64,000 bases of DNA, taken from the NCBI GenBank assembly GCA_014799925.1, contig JAAVHC010000006.1, positions 1 to 64,000 of the forward strand, in the 5' to 3' direction. The notes beneath the pieces are model-generated. The model saw only the letters and a list, made by a program, of their open reading frames with translations. It searched no databases and was not told the origin of the DNA. Positions 7,720 through 15,982 of the stretch are shown one piece after another. Numbering within the stretch: the first letter of the stretch is position 1; each line of letters opens with the position of its first letter. The DNA is from Oscillibacter sp. (GTDB taxonomy: Bacteria; Bacillota; Clostridia; Oscillospirales; Oscillospiraceae). A program made the position numbers and the translations under genes.

Positions 7720-8496
7720 TTAGCTGGCTTCTGCCAGTTCCGGCACCATCTGGGCGGCGTTCACGATTTCCATGAACTGCCTGGCGTAAGCCCTGGCGTG
7801 ATCGGATTCCTCCGGAGTGAGGGTACTGACCGCCTCGAAATTAAACAATGCGTAAGGTTTCCCGCCCTTACTGGTGGCCTTTTCCAGCGTGATCTTCGTA
7901 ACCACGCTGCTGATCGGCGTCAGGGGGCTCAACAGCCGGGTGGAGTATTTCAGGAACCGGGGCTTGCTGGTCACAGGGACACGCACCAGCAGAGGGATGA
8001 TGTTGTCAGGCCGCAGGAGGAACAACAGCACCGATTCCTTACAAGCCTTGGCATTGCTCTCTCCGTCCTTGGAGCCAAAGTCGTTGTAAGGGCAGTGCGC
8101 ACAGGCTTTCCCATCGTTGGAAATAATGCTGTTCTGACTGAGACACACAGGCGGCGTACCCTCCACCGGGTCGGGAGAGTCCCAGTATGCCCTCGGCGTC
8201 GTGTAATCAAGCACAATGCCCATCAGTTCCTTTGCGGGTTCATCCCCGGCCAGCCCCGGTACAGAGAACACCGTGGAGCCACCGGACGGCGACTTCACGA
8301 TGTCAAACAAATCCAGCGTCAACGGCTGGCTTTTCAAGTTGGCCCGGATCAGGTCAAGGGCATTGTTCGTCAGGGCCAGATAAGCGGAGTTCACAGGGGC
8401 CAGCGAAGTATCGGCGGTGGTATTCATCACTTCCACGGGTTTCTGCAACTCCTGGACCTTATCGCTCATGCGGGATTTGAGTTTCGAGTTATCCAT
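7720..8496 (-). CDS. Cys-containing partner of the YqaJ exonuclease, possible ssDNA-binding protein
   Basis: The 258-residue product starts MDNSKLKSRMSDKVQELQKP with GGAGG 6-10 bp upstream. Four cysteines lie in the order PPVCLS, GKACAHCPYN and NAKACKE, which could bind zinc. The rest (LLVRVPVTSKPRFLKYSTRL, YALFNFEAVSTLTPEE) looks like a compact beta-rich fold. It lies 13 bp downstream of a YqaJ exonuclease, the place where lambda-like systems encode an annealing or ssDNA-binding protein, so that role is a reasonable inference. I do not recognise the family. Confidence 0.6.
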   Translation of the reverse strand: MDNSKLKSRMSDKVQELQKPVEVMNTTADTSLAPVNSAYLALTNNALDLIRANLKSQPLTLDLFDIVKSPSGGSTVFSVPGLAGDEPAKELMGIVLDYTTPRAYWDSPDPVEGTPPVCLSQNSIISNDGKACAHCPYNDFGSKDGESNAKACKESVLLFLLRPDNIIPLLVRVPVTSKPRFLKYSTRLLSPLTPISSVVTKITLEKATSKGGKPYALFNFEAVSTLTPEESDHARAYARQFMEIVNAAQMVPELAEAS

Positions 8497-8509
8497 GATA
8501 GACCTCCAT

Positions 8510-9454
8510 TCAGCTTGCTGCCTTGATCTCAAAGCGGCGATATGATGTTTTATTGGTGTACTTCTTACAGAGGGCAGGATGCTCAACCTTCAAGGTCTTG
8601 CTGTCAAGCCGCTCCTGGGACACGCTCTTCCAGGTGACGATACGATCACCGGCAGTCCCAACCTCATTCTCGCCCATCATCTCCTTCAGAAGATTCTCGG
8701 CCCGCTGCTTCCGCTCGGTGACGGCTTCCAGTTCTTCGCAGGCTTCATCGTACTGGGCCAGCAGATCAGCGGCGGTGTCAGGCAGAATGATTTGCGACTT
8801 AGGTTTGCTGTCATGGAACCGCTCAGCCAGGAATTTGGCCGAAGCCTTGGAGCCATCCAGCGGCGGAGGAGTACAATCCTGCACATGGTCCCAGAAAGCC
8901 GATTCCAGCTCAATGAGCATAGAAATCAGTTCCTCGTCTCGCTCCACAAACTTCCAGCGGAAGGAATTGCCGCCAATTAGAACGGCGATATAGGTTCCGG
9001 CATACCCGGTGACTGCCATGTAATGCTGCACCTGGAGCATATATTCATCGGGGATCGTATCCTCCCACTCGCCAGCCTTGTAAGCGGAAGCGGTCTTGGC
9101 CTCAAAGATACAGGTGCCAATGTCAGGGACCTCACAGATGCCGTCCAGATTCGCCAGCATGAACGGGTATTCCTCACTCTGGAGGAGCTGGTTGACGGTC
9201 CTTACCTCGATCCCGGTACGCTTGGTGAACTCGGCCCGGACAAAGGGTTCAAGCTGTGTACCCCAATAGGCAGCTTCTCCGGCCTCCTGGGGCGGGAGCT
9301 GACCCGTCTTATCCAGCCACAGCTCCACAGGGGACTTGTAGCGGCTGATACCGCAGACCACGGACGCGTCAGAGCCGCCGATGCCCTGTTTCCGGTACTC
9401 TAACCATTCCAAATAGGGCATGTTTTCCGTAGATACCAATACTTTTGCAGACAT
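8510..9454 (-). CDS. YqaJ-type viral recombinase (lambda exonuclease-like)
   Basis: This 314-residue protein starts with the typical WLEYRKQGIGGSDASVVCGI motif. The PD-(D/E)XK core follows: AYWGTQLEPFVRAEF, LANLDGICEV, CIFEAKTASAYKAG (E-x-K) and YMLQVQHYMAVTG. It is a 5'-3' double-strand exonuclease of the kind that makes 3' overhangs for single-strand annealing. The C-terminal region (EELEAVTERKQRAENLLKEM) is a coiled coil. It is paired with the Cys protein downstream and DUF932 upstream, a recurring recombination cassette in phages and mobile elements. Confidence 0.9.
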   Translation of the reverse strand: MSAKVLVSTENMPYLEWLEYRKQGIGGSDASVVCGISRYKSPVELWLDKTGQLPPQEAGEAAYWGTQLEPFVRAEFTKRTGIEVRTVNQLLQSEEYPFMLANLDGICEVPDIGTCIFEAKTASAYKAGEWEDTIPDEYMLQVQHYMAVTGYAGTYIAVLIGGNSFRWKFVERDEELISMLIELESAFWDHVQDCTPPPLDGSKASAKFLAERFHDSKPKSQIILPDTAADLLAQYDEACEELEAVTERKQRAENLLKEMMGENEVGTAGDRIVTWKSVSQERLDSKTLKVEHPALCKKYTNKTSYRRFEIKAAS

Positions 9455-9467
9455 AAAACCGCCTCCT

Positions 9468-10403
9468 TTACGCCGCCGCCAGGACCATTTTGTACGCCTT
9501 GTCGATCATGGGATTGCCCTCGATGGTACGCAGGAACAGGTTTTCGTTGTAGTTCTTGGTCTTGCGGATGGGGTCAGCGTGGGTGGCAAAGTCACTGATG
9601 GCGTTGACGAAACGATAGCCGTTCTTCCCGACGTTGGACAGGTCAGGGGCATCCCAGTACCGGGCCTTCATGTTATCCAGCATCCGCAAATTATTCTTGC
9701 GCTGAACATCCGGCATGTCCAAAGCAACAGGGAAGAACTCATTCATGAACTCCATGACCTTCTTATCGGTGAGCCTGATCTTAGACAGAGTATCAATACC
9801 ACGGCCCAGCTCACCCATGTACTTCTCTGCCAGCCCCAGGGTTTCCTCGGCTTCATGGACACGGAGCATGACGTTCTCGGTATGCTTGGTGGTCCAGATG
9901 CGCTTGGCGCTATCCAGAGCCAGGTTGAGGGTGTTCTGGCACACAACACGGATCGGGGTCATTGCAACTTTTATTCCGGAGCTGCCATCATGGCTGTTCA
10001 TCACCACCAGATACGGAGCAATTTCGTCCCCGGCAATGATATAGCGGTGGGGCATCCGGGCCAGCATCCAGACCTTCCGGCCGCCCTGCAAAGCCCCGGC
10101 AGTCTCATAGGTCACGCCAGCGCCCAGCAGGTCGTCGGTGAACTGAAATGCGTCCTCGTTCTGCACCACCTTGTATCTGTCTGACACGATACCCAGAGGG
10201 GCATCATCGGTACTGCGGGTGTTGACCTTATAGCCAGCGATCAGGGAGCCATCCTCGGTGTAGACGTTCTTCTGAATGACCTCCCAATCCAGGCCAGCGT
10301 AGATCAGGGCATCGGCGGAGGTGGGGGCCTCCATGACTTTCGTACCCAGGCCGTGCCAGGGTTTCTCACGGACATAGAACATGGTTTCTACGTTTGCGGA
10401 CAT
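9468..10403 (-). CDS. DUF932 / phage-plasmid-like protein (TIGR03299 type)
   Basis: The 311-residue product starts MSANVETMFYVREKPWHGLG, the hallmark of the DUF932 family. It continues with TRSTDDAPLGIVSDRYKVVQ and PIRVVCQNTLNLAL. Members are encoded next to exonuclease or annealing genes in phages and plasmids and are thought to act in DNA recombination or replication; the biochemical role is not firmly established. I chose ATG 10403 because GAAGGAGG lies 8 bp upstream. The next gene, yqaJ, starts 13 bp later. Confidence 0.88.
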   Translation of the reverse strand: MSANVETMFYVREKPWHGLGTKVMEAPTSADALIYAGLDWEVIQKNVYTEDGSLIAGYKVNTRSTDDAPLGIVSDRYKVVQNEDAFQFTDDLLGAGVTYETAGALQGGRKVWMLARMPHRYIIAGDEIAPYLVVMNSHDGSSGIKVAMTPIRVVCQNTLNLALDSAKRIWTTKHTENVMLRVHEAEETLGLAEKYMGELGRGIDTLSKIRLTDKKVMEFMNEFFPVALDMPDVQRKNNLRMLDNMKARYWDAPDLSNVGKNGYRFVNAISDFATHADPIRKTKNYNENLFLRTIEGNPMIDKAYKMVLAAA

Positions 10404-10417
10404 ATTGGTTTCCTCCT

Positions 10418-10735
10418 TCAAATTTTGATGTGTTTGGTATAGCAGGTTTCGCAGTAGCCGGGGGCATTGTCAGATGGATACCGCAGAGCCTCCATCTTCA
10501 CCAGCCGCCCGCAGTCAGCGCAATGGCTGTAGTGGTATTCTTCGCAGTACTCGCAGAGCGGTGTGGAACTGTCACCCAGCGCATCGCCCTTCCAGATACG
10601 CTTGCCGCAGCAGTGACAGAGCAAAGTTTCCGTTTCCAGGCATTTATGACAGAAGTATTCGCCCTCAAACACTGCCATTCTGGCAGCCGGAAACACTTTT
10701 CTACAGACTGCACAGGGAAACAAAGCAGGTTCCAA
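10418..10735 (-). CDS. Small protein with six CxxC pairs (zinc-finger-like)
   Basis: The 105-residue product has six CxxC motifs (CAVC, CHKC, CHCC, CEYC, CADC, CETC). They are spaced as three double-knuckle modules, each carrying aromatic and histidine residues, reminiscent of LIM or treble-clef zinc fingers. The proposed start is TTG 10735 with AAGGAG about 10 bp upstream; the first ATG (10678) would remove the first CxxC. It sits between the micro-ORFs and DUF932. A nucleic-acid or protein-adaptor role is inference. Confidence 0.65.
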   Translation of the reverse strand: MEPALFPCAVCRKVFPAARMAVFEGEYFCHKCLETETLLCHCCGKRIWKGDALGDSSTPLCEYCEEYHYSHCADCGRLVKMEALRYPSDNAPGYCETCYTKHIKI

Positions 10736-10738
10736 CCG

Positions 10739-10849
10739 TCAGTTCTCCTTCTTGAGCAGATAGTCAATAGCTGCGCACAGTGCCGCTGAAGCCGCCGCCA
10801 GGAGAACTCCCAGCAGCTTTTCTGTCACCTTGCCTACTTTGTCATTCAT
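10739..10849 (-). CDS. Micro-protein with one membrane segment
   Basis: This 36-residue protein starts MNDKVGKVTEKLLGVLLAAA and has a hydrophobic segment at about residues 12-29 and a charged LLKKEN end. Its ATG overlaps the stop of the upstream 28-residue ORF as ATGA, so translation is probably coupled. It may be a small membrane protein. Confidence 0.45.
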   Translation of the reverse strand: MNDKVGKVTEKLLGVLLAAASAALCAAIDYLLKKEN

Positions 10850-10932
10850 ACAGCCACACCATACTGACAGAGCAGAACACGGGCCAGTGTGACAAGTACC
10901 GTGCGAATAGCGGAAAGCAGAGATTTCAGCAT
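10846..10932 (-). CDS. 28-residue micro-ORF, first in the operon
   Basis: It reads MLKSLLSAIRTVLVTLARVL followed by LCQYGVAV, an amphipathic or membrane-seeking peptide. A strong AAGGAGG lies 8 bp upstream of the ATG, and its stop overlaps the start of the next micro-ORF (ATGA). It could be a real peptide or a leader that couples translation of the operon. Confidence 0.45.
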   Translation of the reverse strand: MLKSLLSAIRTVLVTLARVLLCQYGVAV

Positions 10933-10964
10933 GGCTATGCCTCCTTCCTCTTAAAAATAATGAG

Positions 10965-11011
10965 ACATCGGAAAGTATCCAAGGGCCGTAAACCCCGGTA
11001 CTTTCCGATGT
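10965..11011. promoter_or_regulatory. Leader hairpin between divergent units
   Basis: A perfect 13-bp inverted repeat (10965-10977 and 10999-11011) with a 21-nt loop lies 33 bp before the first micro-ORF of the leftward operon and 78 bp before the rightward HTH gene. It is in the 5' region of the leftward operon and could be an operator or an attenuator. Confidence 0.45.
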
Positions 11012-11088
11012 TTCACTAAAATGATATATTTTTGAAGAGGACAGGAAAATCAAACAAGGTGTTAAATAATCAATAGGAGGTTTTGATT

Positions 11089-11337
11089 ATGTCAAGTGAA
11101 AATTACAATGAATTGCATGAGCAAAAGTTGGAGCAGCTGCCAGTATTGTTTACTTCCGCTGAGGCCATGGAGGTTTTGGGGGTAGGGAAGAACACCATAT
11201 ACCGTCTGCTGAACTCTGGAGAATTGCCAGCAATCCGGATCGGACGGAGTTGGCGTATTCCATGGGATTCGCTGGAAGATTATCTTTTGGCGGGCATAGC
11301 AAATAGCCCATTCAACATTGGAACGATTTCCACCTAG
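11089..11337 (+). CDS. Excisionase-like HTH DNA-binding protein
   Basis: This 82-residue protein has the excisionase/MerR-type winged helix: LFTSAEAMEVLGVGKNTIYR, then LLNSGELPAIRIGRSWRIPW. Such proteins are recombination directionality factors or small repressors. AGGAGG lies 8 bp before ATG 11089. It is transcribed divergently from the recombination operon and is the likely switch between the two units (inference). Confidence 0.82.
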   Translation: MSSENYNELHEQKLEQLPVLFTSAEAMEVLGVGKNTIYRLLNSGELPAIRIGRSWRIPWDSLEDYLLAGIANSPFNIGTIST

Positions 11338-11342
11338 CGGTA

Positions 11343-11381
11343 AAAATGGAGTAGCGAGTTTCTAACTCGCTACTCCATTTT
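11343..11381. terminator. Convergent terminator
   Basis: An 18-bp perfect inverted repeat (11343-11360 and 11364-11381) with a TCT loop and a T6 run serves the rightward HTH gene. It also overlaps the end of the leftward gene at 11370. Confidence 0.8.
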
Positions 11382-12287
11382 TTGTTTTGTATAATAGTCA
11401 TACAATCGTTGGCTATGTTCAATACATTCTTTCCTAGAAATCTCTACCATGCTTTCTTTGCGGGCAACATCTGAAATGATAGTACACCACTGCTTAAAAA
11501 CATCATCTAAAATCACTTTATATCTTATACCGCGCTCTGCCTTTACACCAGCACTGCTAAAAGAGACTGCTGGCCGATCATCAGCCGCATCGTACATCGG
11601 CGGTATTAAGGCTTTTGCATGTTGTTTAAGGCTAAAAATATTGACGAATTTCTTTATCTTTTCCCTGATTTTAGCAGCCTCATCGGGGGAAATATGATCT
11701 GACTCAAATATCCTTGGAAGGAAAAAATCACCCTTGAGGGTCTCATAGAAAAAGCGGCTATCCCACGAGTTAAATACATAGCCAGTTAATAAATACGGCA
11801 ACAATGTGCTTACAACCGGATTATTTACATTCAACATCTGGGGAAGATAATATAATTCTAACCTTTTGCCCAAATTTATTTTAGCGGGTTCCTCGGATTC
11901 TTTTGCAGCATCCTGCATTTTTTCACATAAAGCATTAAATAGTCCATCAAATTCCTTCTCCTGCTCTTCCGTAAATCCATATGTATCTTTAATTTCCATA
12001 TACCATAGCTTAAATTCCTCAAAACAGTCAACCCAAAACACATTTCTGGCATTACCAAACCCAATATCCGGGACATCAGTAAGTGTGTCCGAATAATCAC
12101 GAAATTCAGCTATACAAGCATCCCAAAAAGATTTCTCTCTTTCTGTGATGCGTGGACGCTGCTTTTCGGCGCGCTCTGCGGCTGTCTTGCGAGTATACTC
12201 CACTCGTCCATCTAGGGCCTTAATCATGTATTGGGATATTGCTATCATTGCATCCTCTTCAAATTTTAGTTCTAATAATTCTATCAT
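11370..12287 (-). CDS. Orphan hypothetical protein, AT-rich
   Basis: The 305-residue soluble protein starts MIELLELKFEEDAMIAISQY and is mostly helical, with charged stretches (RKTAAERAEKQRPRITEREK) and aromatic-rich helices. I do not recognise it. GGAGG lies 8 bp upstream of ATG 12287. Its base composition is more AT-rich than its neighbours, and it sits alone against the flow of the surrounding genes, between an excisionase-like gene and the primase. That is a common place for accessory genes such as immunity or phage-interference factors, but nothing in its sequence shows such a function. Confidence 0.55.
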   Translation of the reverse strand: MIELLELKFEEDAMIAISQYMIKALDGRVEYTRKTAAERAEKQRPRITEREKSFWDACIAEFRDYSDTLTDVPDIGFGNARNVFWVDCFEEFKLWYMEIKDTYGFTEEQEKEFDGLFNALCEKMQDAAKESEEPAKINLGKRLELYYLPQMLNVNNPVVSTLLPYLLTGYVFNSWDSRFFYETLKGDFFLPRIFESDHISPDEAAKIREKIKKFVNIFSLKQHAKALIPPMYDAADDRPAVSFSSAGVKAERGIRYKVILDDVFKQWCTIISDVARKESMVEISRKECIEHSQRLYDYYTKQKME

Positions 12288-12510
12288 TCCTCTATCCTCC
12301 AAACAATCCCAGCAGACTTCATTTCAGAAAATTTTTGCGTTGCTTTGGGGGTTGACAAGGGAACTTGAAAACATTTTGTTGAGAATTTTTAGCATTTCGG
12401 AGATTTTTAAGGGAGTTTCGGAAGCTTTTGTACAAAAGGCAGAAAATTCTGCAAGGATACCTTGAAACGAAAAACAGTGTTAAACTCTTAGTGAGCTGGC
12501 CAGCTACATC

Positions 12511-14031
12511 ATGAAAGGAGAATTTCAGAATGTGCTAGAAGTAAATCCATACCAGTATTTGCGGGAGTTGACTGACAAATATAGCGACGCTGATGAAGGA
12601 CCTACTAGCCTCGTTAGCGCTCTGAAGGAGGAGTTGGAGAAAGAACAGTGGCACCAGTCCGTGGGTATACCGTCCATCCCAGAAGAGAAGCGCCCTGGCA
12701 CACGGGCGCGATACTTGAGCGAGTTGGCTGCCCGGGTCACTGAGAGCGGACGATTGCTTATCACAGAGGAAACAGATCAGCCGTTTGCTTACTGTGAAAC
12801 GCTTGGGTGTTATCGTCCAGTACGGAAACTCCAAGCATACCTAAACAGCTTCTTCCAACCGGAGGTCGCAGCCAGCATACCTGTCCGGGAATACCGCGAC
12901 ATTTGTGAGCGTCTCACCTGGGAACCTAAGACCAGATGCACATTCGATGAACTTAACCCGTATCCGGACTGGGTCAATCTATCGAATGGCGTTTACAACC
13001 TTGTGACAGGTGAGTTGGTGGAGCACAGCAAGGACTTTCGCTTCAATTACTGCATCAATGCAGAGTACCTGAGCGACTGGAACCCTGAATGTGAGGGAGA
13101 TTCCTCCTGCGAAGCATTCAACAAGTTCTGTCAGTCCTCTCTGGAAAACGACCCGCTTAAACGTCGGCTCCTGTTGGAATTTATTGGGTACATTTGTTCA
13201 GATCAGACAGAAGGGAAGTGCGCTCTATTCCTCAAGGGTCTTCCCGACAGCGGTAAGAGCGTCGTCAGCAAGTTCGCTGCGCAGCTGTTTGATCCGAATT
13301 TAGTCTCCAATGTGTTTCTGCATGAGCTTGGGGACAAGTTTCTCCGTGCGGAGCTTGTGGGCAGGAAACTCAACGTTGCCGGCGAAATAGCTGGCAAACC
13401 ACTTTCGGACATCTCCCAGTTCAAGTCCGTCACCGGTGGGGATCGTGTTGAGGGTCAGTTCAAACACAAAGATCCGTTTTACTTTTCCCCCAAATGCAAG
13501 CTGTTGTTCGCTGGGAACACCCTCCCGCTTACTACGGATGCCGATGCAACGGCGGCTTACGCGAATCGGCTTCGCGTACTCCTCTTCAATTCCAGTGTTA
13601 AGCCGGAGGAGCAAGACAAGGACCTGCTAAAGAAACTCTGGGATGAGCGTAATTGCATCGTAACAATGGCCCTACACGCTGTCAGAGAGCTAATCGAGCG
13701 GAATTATAAATTCACCGAGCCTGCGGATTCCAGAGAATTTTTGGCCTCTTTCGCGCTGCGAGGTAACGTCATTGGCTCGTTCCTCGACGAGTGTTGTATC
13801 CTTTCGCCAAAGGCAAAGGTATTTAACACAGATCTGTGTGCTGCCTTCGAGCAGTTTTGTCATCGCAATGGGCTTGAGCCGATGACTCGGAACAGGTTTT
13901 ATGCGTTGCTGTCTGGCATCCCGCATGTGTTCGCCAAGCGGCTTAGAATTGGCAACGAGAACCGGCAGGGACATAGCGGCATCACCCTAAAAGATCCGTT
14001 CCGCTCTGGAACATTGGAACAGAAGTCGTGA
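12511..14031 (+). CDS. Phage/plasmid D5-type primase-helicase (SF3)
   Basis: This 506-residue protein matches the C-terminal part of P4-type replication proteins. A D5_N-like domain spans residues 100-225 (YPDWVNLSNGVYNLVTGELV). The SF3 helicase follows with Walker A GLPDSGKS near residue 243, Walker B-type LNVAGEIAG near 290 and sensor motif KLLFAGNTLP near 330. A C-terminal winged helix covers about 420-490 (FNTDLCAAFEQFCHRNGL). A distinct N-terminal primase domain is not evident; residues 1-95 are unrecognised. It probably starts replication of the excised element. Confidence 0.85.
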   Translation: MKGEFQNVLEVNPYQYLRELTDKYSDADEGPTSLVSALKEELEKEQWHQSVGIPSIPEEKRPGTRARYLSELAARVTESGRLLITEETDQPFAYCETLGCYRPVRKLQAYLNSFFQPEVAASIPVREYRDICERLTWEPKTRCTFDELNPYPDWVNLSNGVYNLVTGELVEHSKDFRFNYCINAEYLSDWNPECEGDSSCEAFNKFCQSSLENDPLKRRLLLEFIGYICSDQTEGKCALFLKGLPDSGKSVVSKFAAQLFDPNLVSNVFLHELGDKFLRAELVGRKLNVAGEIAGKPLSDISQFKSVTGGDRVEGQFKHKDPFYFSPKCKLLFAGNTLPLTTDADATAAYANRLRVLLFNSSVKPEEQDKDLLKKLWDERNCIVTMALHAVRELIERNYKFTEPADSREFLASFALRGNVIGSFLDECCILSPKAKVFNTDLCAAFEQFCHRNGLEPMTRNRFYALLSGIPHVFAKRLRIGNENRQGHSGITLKDPFRSGTLEQKS

Positions 14032-14107
14032 ATCCATTGCGCAGCAAGGCGTTTCACTGTTCCAGAAGATTTGACCACATATCATTACTATAGAAGGAGG
14101 CCTACCT

Positions 14108-14308
14108 ATGAAAAAAGAAATGTCAACACAGTATCCGCTATTTTTGACCCCGGAGCAGGCGGCAAAAGTCAGCGGATTGGGCGTGAATCGCATCCGGCAG
14201 CTGATGGACGAGGGCAACCTGGAATACTTGCCCGTCGGAAATCGACGGTTGCTGACCATCCAGGCGCTCACCGATTATTATCAACGCGCAAAAGTGCCAG
14301 CTCAGTAA
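14108..14308 (+). CDS. Excisionase-like HTH protein next to integrase
   Basis: This 66-residue protein has an excisionase-type winged helix: PLFLTPEQAAKVSGLGVNRI, then RQLMDEGNLEYLPVGNRRLL. AGGAGG lies just upstream of the ATG. It lies 89 bp before the integrase on the same strand, the standard position of a recombination directionality factor. It is distinct from the HTH protein at 11089. Confidence 0.82.
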   Translation: MKKEMSTQYPLFLTPEQAAKVSGLGVNRIRQLMDEGNLEYLPVGNRRLLTIQALTDYYQRAKVPAQ

Positions 14309-14338
14309 TTTTAGCACAACTACCCCGAAAAATCAAGA

Positions 14339-14369
14339 GCCGCGCGGATTGTTTTACAATCCGCGCGGC
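14339..14369 (+). promoter_or_regulatory. Hairpin in the xis-int gap
   Basis: A perfect 13-bp GC-rich inverted repeat (14339-14351 and 14357-14369) lies 29 bp before the integrase start. No T-tract follows, so it is more likely an operator, attenuator or RNA stabilizer than a terminator. Confidence 0.45.
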
Positions 14370-14397
14370 CCACCAGGCAGAAAGGCAGGAAAAAAGC

Positions 14398-15633
14398 ATG
14401 GCAATCACGGAAAGAAAAGTAAAAAACAAACGCAACTCCGCCGGAGAACTGACCGGCAAACCTGGCACCGTATACGATGTGAACATCAAGTACAGGGCTG
14501 ATGGAACCGCCAAGACCTATTCACGCAAGGGGTTTCCCACTAAAAAGGAAGCCCTCAAGCATGAAGCGGAGATGAAGGCAAAGCTGACAAATCCGTCCTA
14601 CACCCCGCCCACAGCGGCCCAGCGCAAGCAGACCGTCCAGGAGTATATGACGGAGTGGCTTGAGCGACACGGAGAAGCCAACCTCAGACCCAGCACAAAG
14701 GCAGGTTATCAGAATAATATGAAGAACCACATTTTCCCGTATATCGGCAATGTGTTTCTGAATCAGCTGTCCCCAGCCATGCTGGACGATCTGTACCGTC
14801 AGCTCTCTGAGAAGGGGTTATCGCCCACCTCTGTTAAATATGTGCATCGGGTTTTAAGCGTTTCATTGGAACATGCCCGGAAGTATCACTACATCAGCAG
14901 TAACCCCGCCAAGGACATCCTCACCAGATTTGGCAAGCAAGGGAAGACCCCTGAACCTTATACCATTGAGCAAATGCGCAGCCTGCTGACGGATGTGGCG
15001 GGAACGCCATGGGAGCTTGTGGTCGTGCTGGGAGGACTGTATGGGCTGCGGATGAGCGAAATCCTGGGCCTTCGTTGGCGCAATGTAGATTTGGAAAATG
15101 GCGCTTTTTCTGTAGTTGAACAGCTGCCCTTCAGGCTTCCGGCTTCAACCACTACGATTATGGAAATGGCTCCCGTAAAGTCTGGCGAACGTACTCTGCC
15201 CATAACGGAGATCACCCGCCCCTATTTTGAGCGGCAGTTGGCTCTTCAAGCTGAGCAGAAACAGCGTACCATATCCGCTGGACAGACCTACTATGATAAT
15301 GACCTGGTTATTGCCAGGGCCAATGGTACACCTGAAGGGCGTGAGCGGCTTTCATCTAACTTCAAGAAGGCCATCGAGCGTATGGATATGCCCCATATAC
15401 GCTTCCACGATTTACGTCACAGCGCGGCCACCAACATCCACCAGCTCACCGGCGACTTCTACACGGCAGGACAGATCCTGGGCCACAGTCTTAAAGGTAT
15501 CGGCATCCAGCTCCAGCTGTCCACAAACCTGGAAGCTGTAACGGCGCAGTACGTCAATGTCCGCCTGGATCGAAAGCTGGTTGTCCTGGACACCTATCAC
15601 GAAGCTGTCTTAATGGGAAGCGATCCCCAGTGA
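14398..15633 (+). CDS. int: Tyrosine recombinase (integrase)
   Basis: This 411-residue site-specific integrase has an N-terminal arm-binding domain (1-65, Tn916/AP2-like: GTVYDVNIKYRADGTAKTYS) and a SAM-like core-binding domain (75-170). The catalytic domain carries Arg near 217 (LYGLRMSE), HDLRH near 337-341, GHSL, and the nucleophile Tyr near 385 (TAQYVNV). Start ATG 14398 has AGGAAAA upstream; a longer in-frame extension to 14071 overlaps the xis gene and is unlikely. It ends 350 bp from the tRNA-Ser it targets. It should cut in the 59-bp att repeat. Confidence 0.95.
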   Translation: MAITERKVKNKRNSAGELTGKPGTVYDVNIKYRADGTAKTYSRKGFPTKKEALKHEAEMKAKLTNPSYTPPTAAQRKQTVQEYMTEWLERHGEANLRPSTKAGYQNNMKNHIFPYIGNVFLNQLSPAMLDDLYRQLSEKGLSPTSVKYVHRVLSVSLEHARKYHYISSNPAKDILTRFGKQGKTPEPYTIEQMRSLLTDVAGTPWELVVVLGGLYGLRMSEILGLRWRNVDLENGAFSVVEQLPFRLPASTTTIMEMAPVKSGERTLPITEITRPYFERQLALQAEQKQRTISAGQTYYDNDLVIARANGTPEGRERLSSNFKKAIERMDMPHIRFHDLRHSAATNIHQLTGDFYTAGQILGHSLKGIGIQLQLSTNLEAVTAQYVNVRLDRKLVVLDTYHEAVLMGSDPQ

Positions 15634-15683
15634 ACCGCGAATTATGGCACCGCGCCTTGTGCGCGGTGCCATAATTCGCGGTT
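15633..15683 (+). terminator. Long hairpin after the integrase
   Basis: A perfect 23-bp inverted repeat (15633-15655 and 15661-15683) begins at the last base of the stop codon. It contains GGCACC/GGTGCC units like the terminal motif at 15789-15806, so it may also bind a recombination protein. Confidence 0.65.
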
Positions 15684-15788
15684 GCCGCAGCGTCGCAACG
15701 CTGCGTACCCCCCAGCTGATTGACTGGCTTGGAGAGATGTACGCTATGTATCTGGTTATATTTTTTTAAGCGCCATTTTATGGTGCCG

Positions 15789-15806
15789 GGCACCATTTCG
15801 GCACCA
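15789..15806. repeat. Terminal 18-bp motif, right copy
   Basis: It is identical to 647-664. The preceding TGGTGCCG (15781-15788) adds a third, inverted half-site. It lies 177 bp from the right att copy, whereas the left motif lies 139 bp from the left att copy. Confidence 0.65.
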
Positions 15807-15942
15807 TAAAAGAAAAATATACGCATATAAAGAGCAAATGCCTTTGATATGCGTACAAATCGAACAATAGATTGCGCTCCCACGCTAGCTTGGCCCCGGC
15901 TTCTAATCGCGCTAAAGCAAGCAAAAAATTCTAAAACAACGA

Positions 15943-15979
15943 AAAAACTGGTCAAATCTTAATGATTTGACCAGTTTTT
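15943..15979 (-). terminator. Element-borne terminator for tRNA-Ser
   Basis: A perfect 16-bp inverted repeat (15943-15958 and 15964-15979) ends 3 bp from the tRNA 3' end and has A/T-rich tails. It takes the place of the hairpin now found beside the left att copy at 413-445. Confidence 0.7.
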
Positions 15980-15982
15980 CTT

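Noticed and set aside
14071-14397. Longer N-terminal extension of the integrase frame
   Set aside because: It overlaps the excisionase-like gene in another frame, lacks a ribosome-binding site, and the family starts near MAITERK at 14398.
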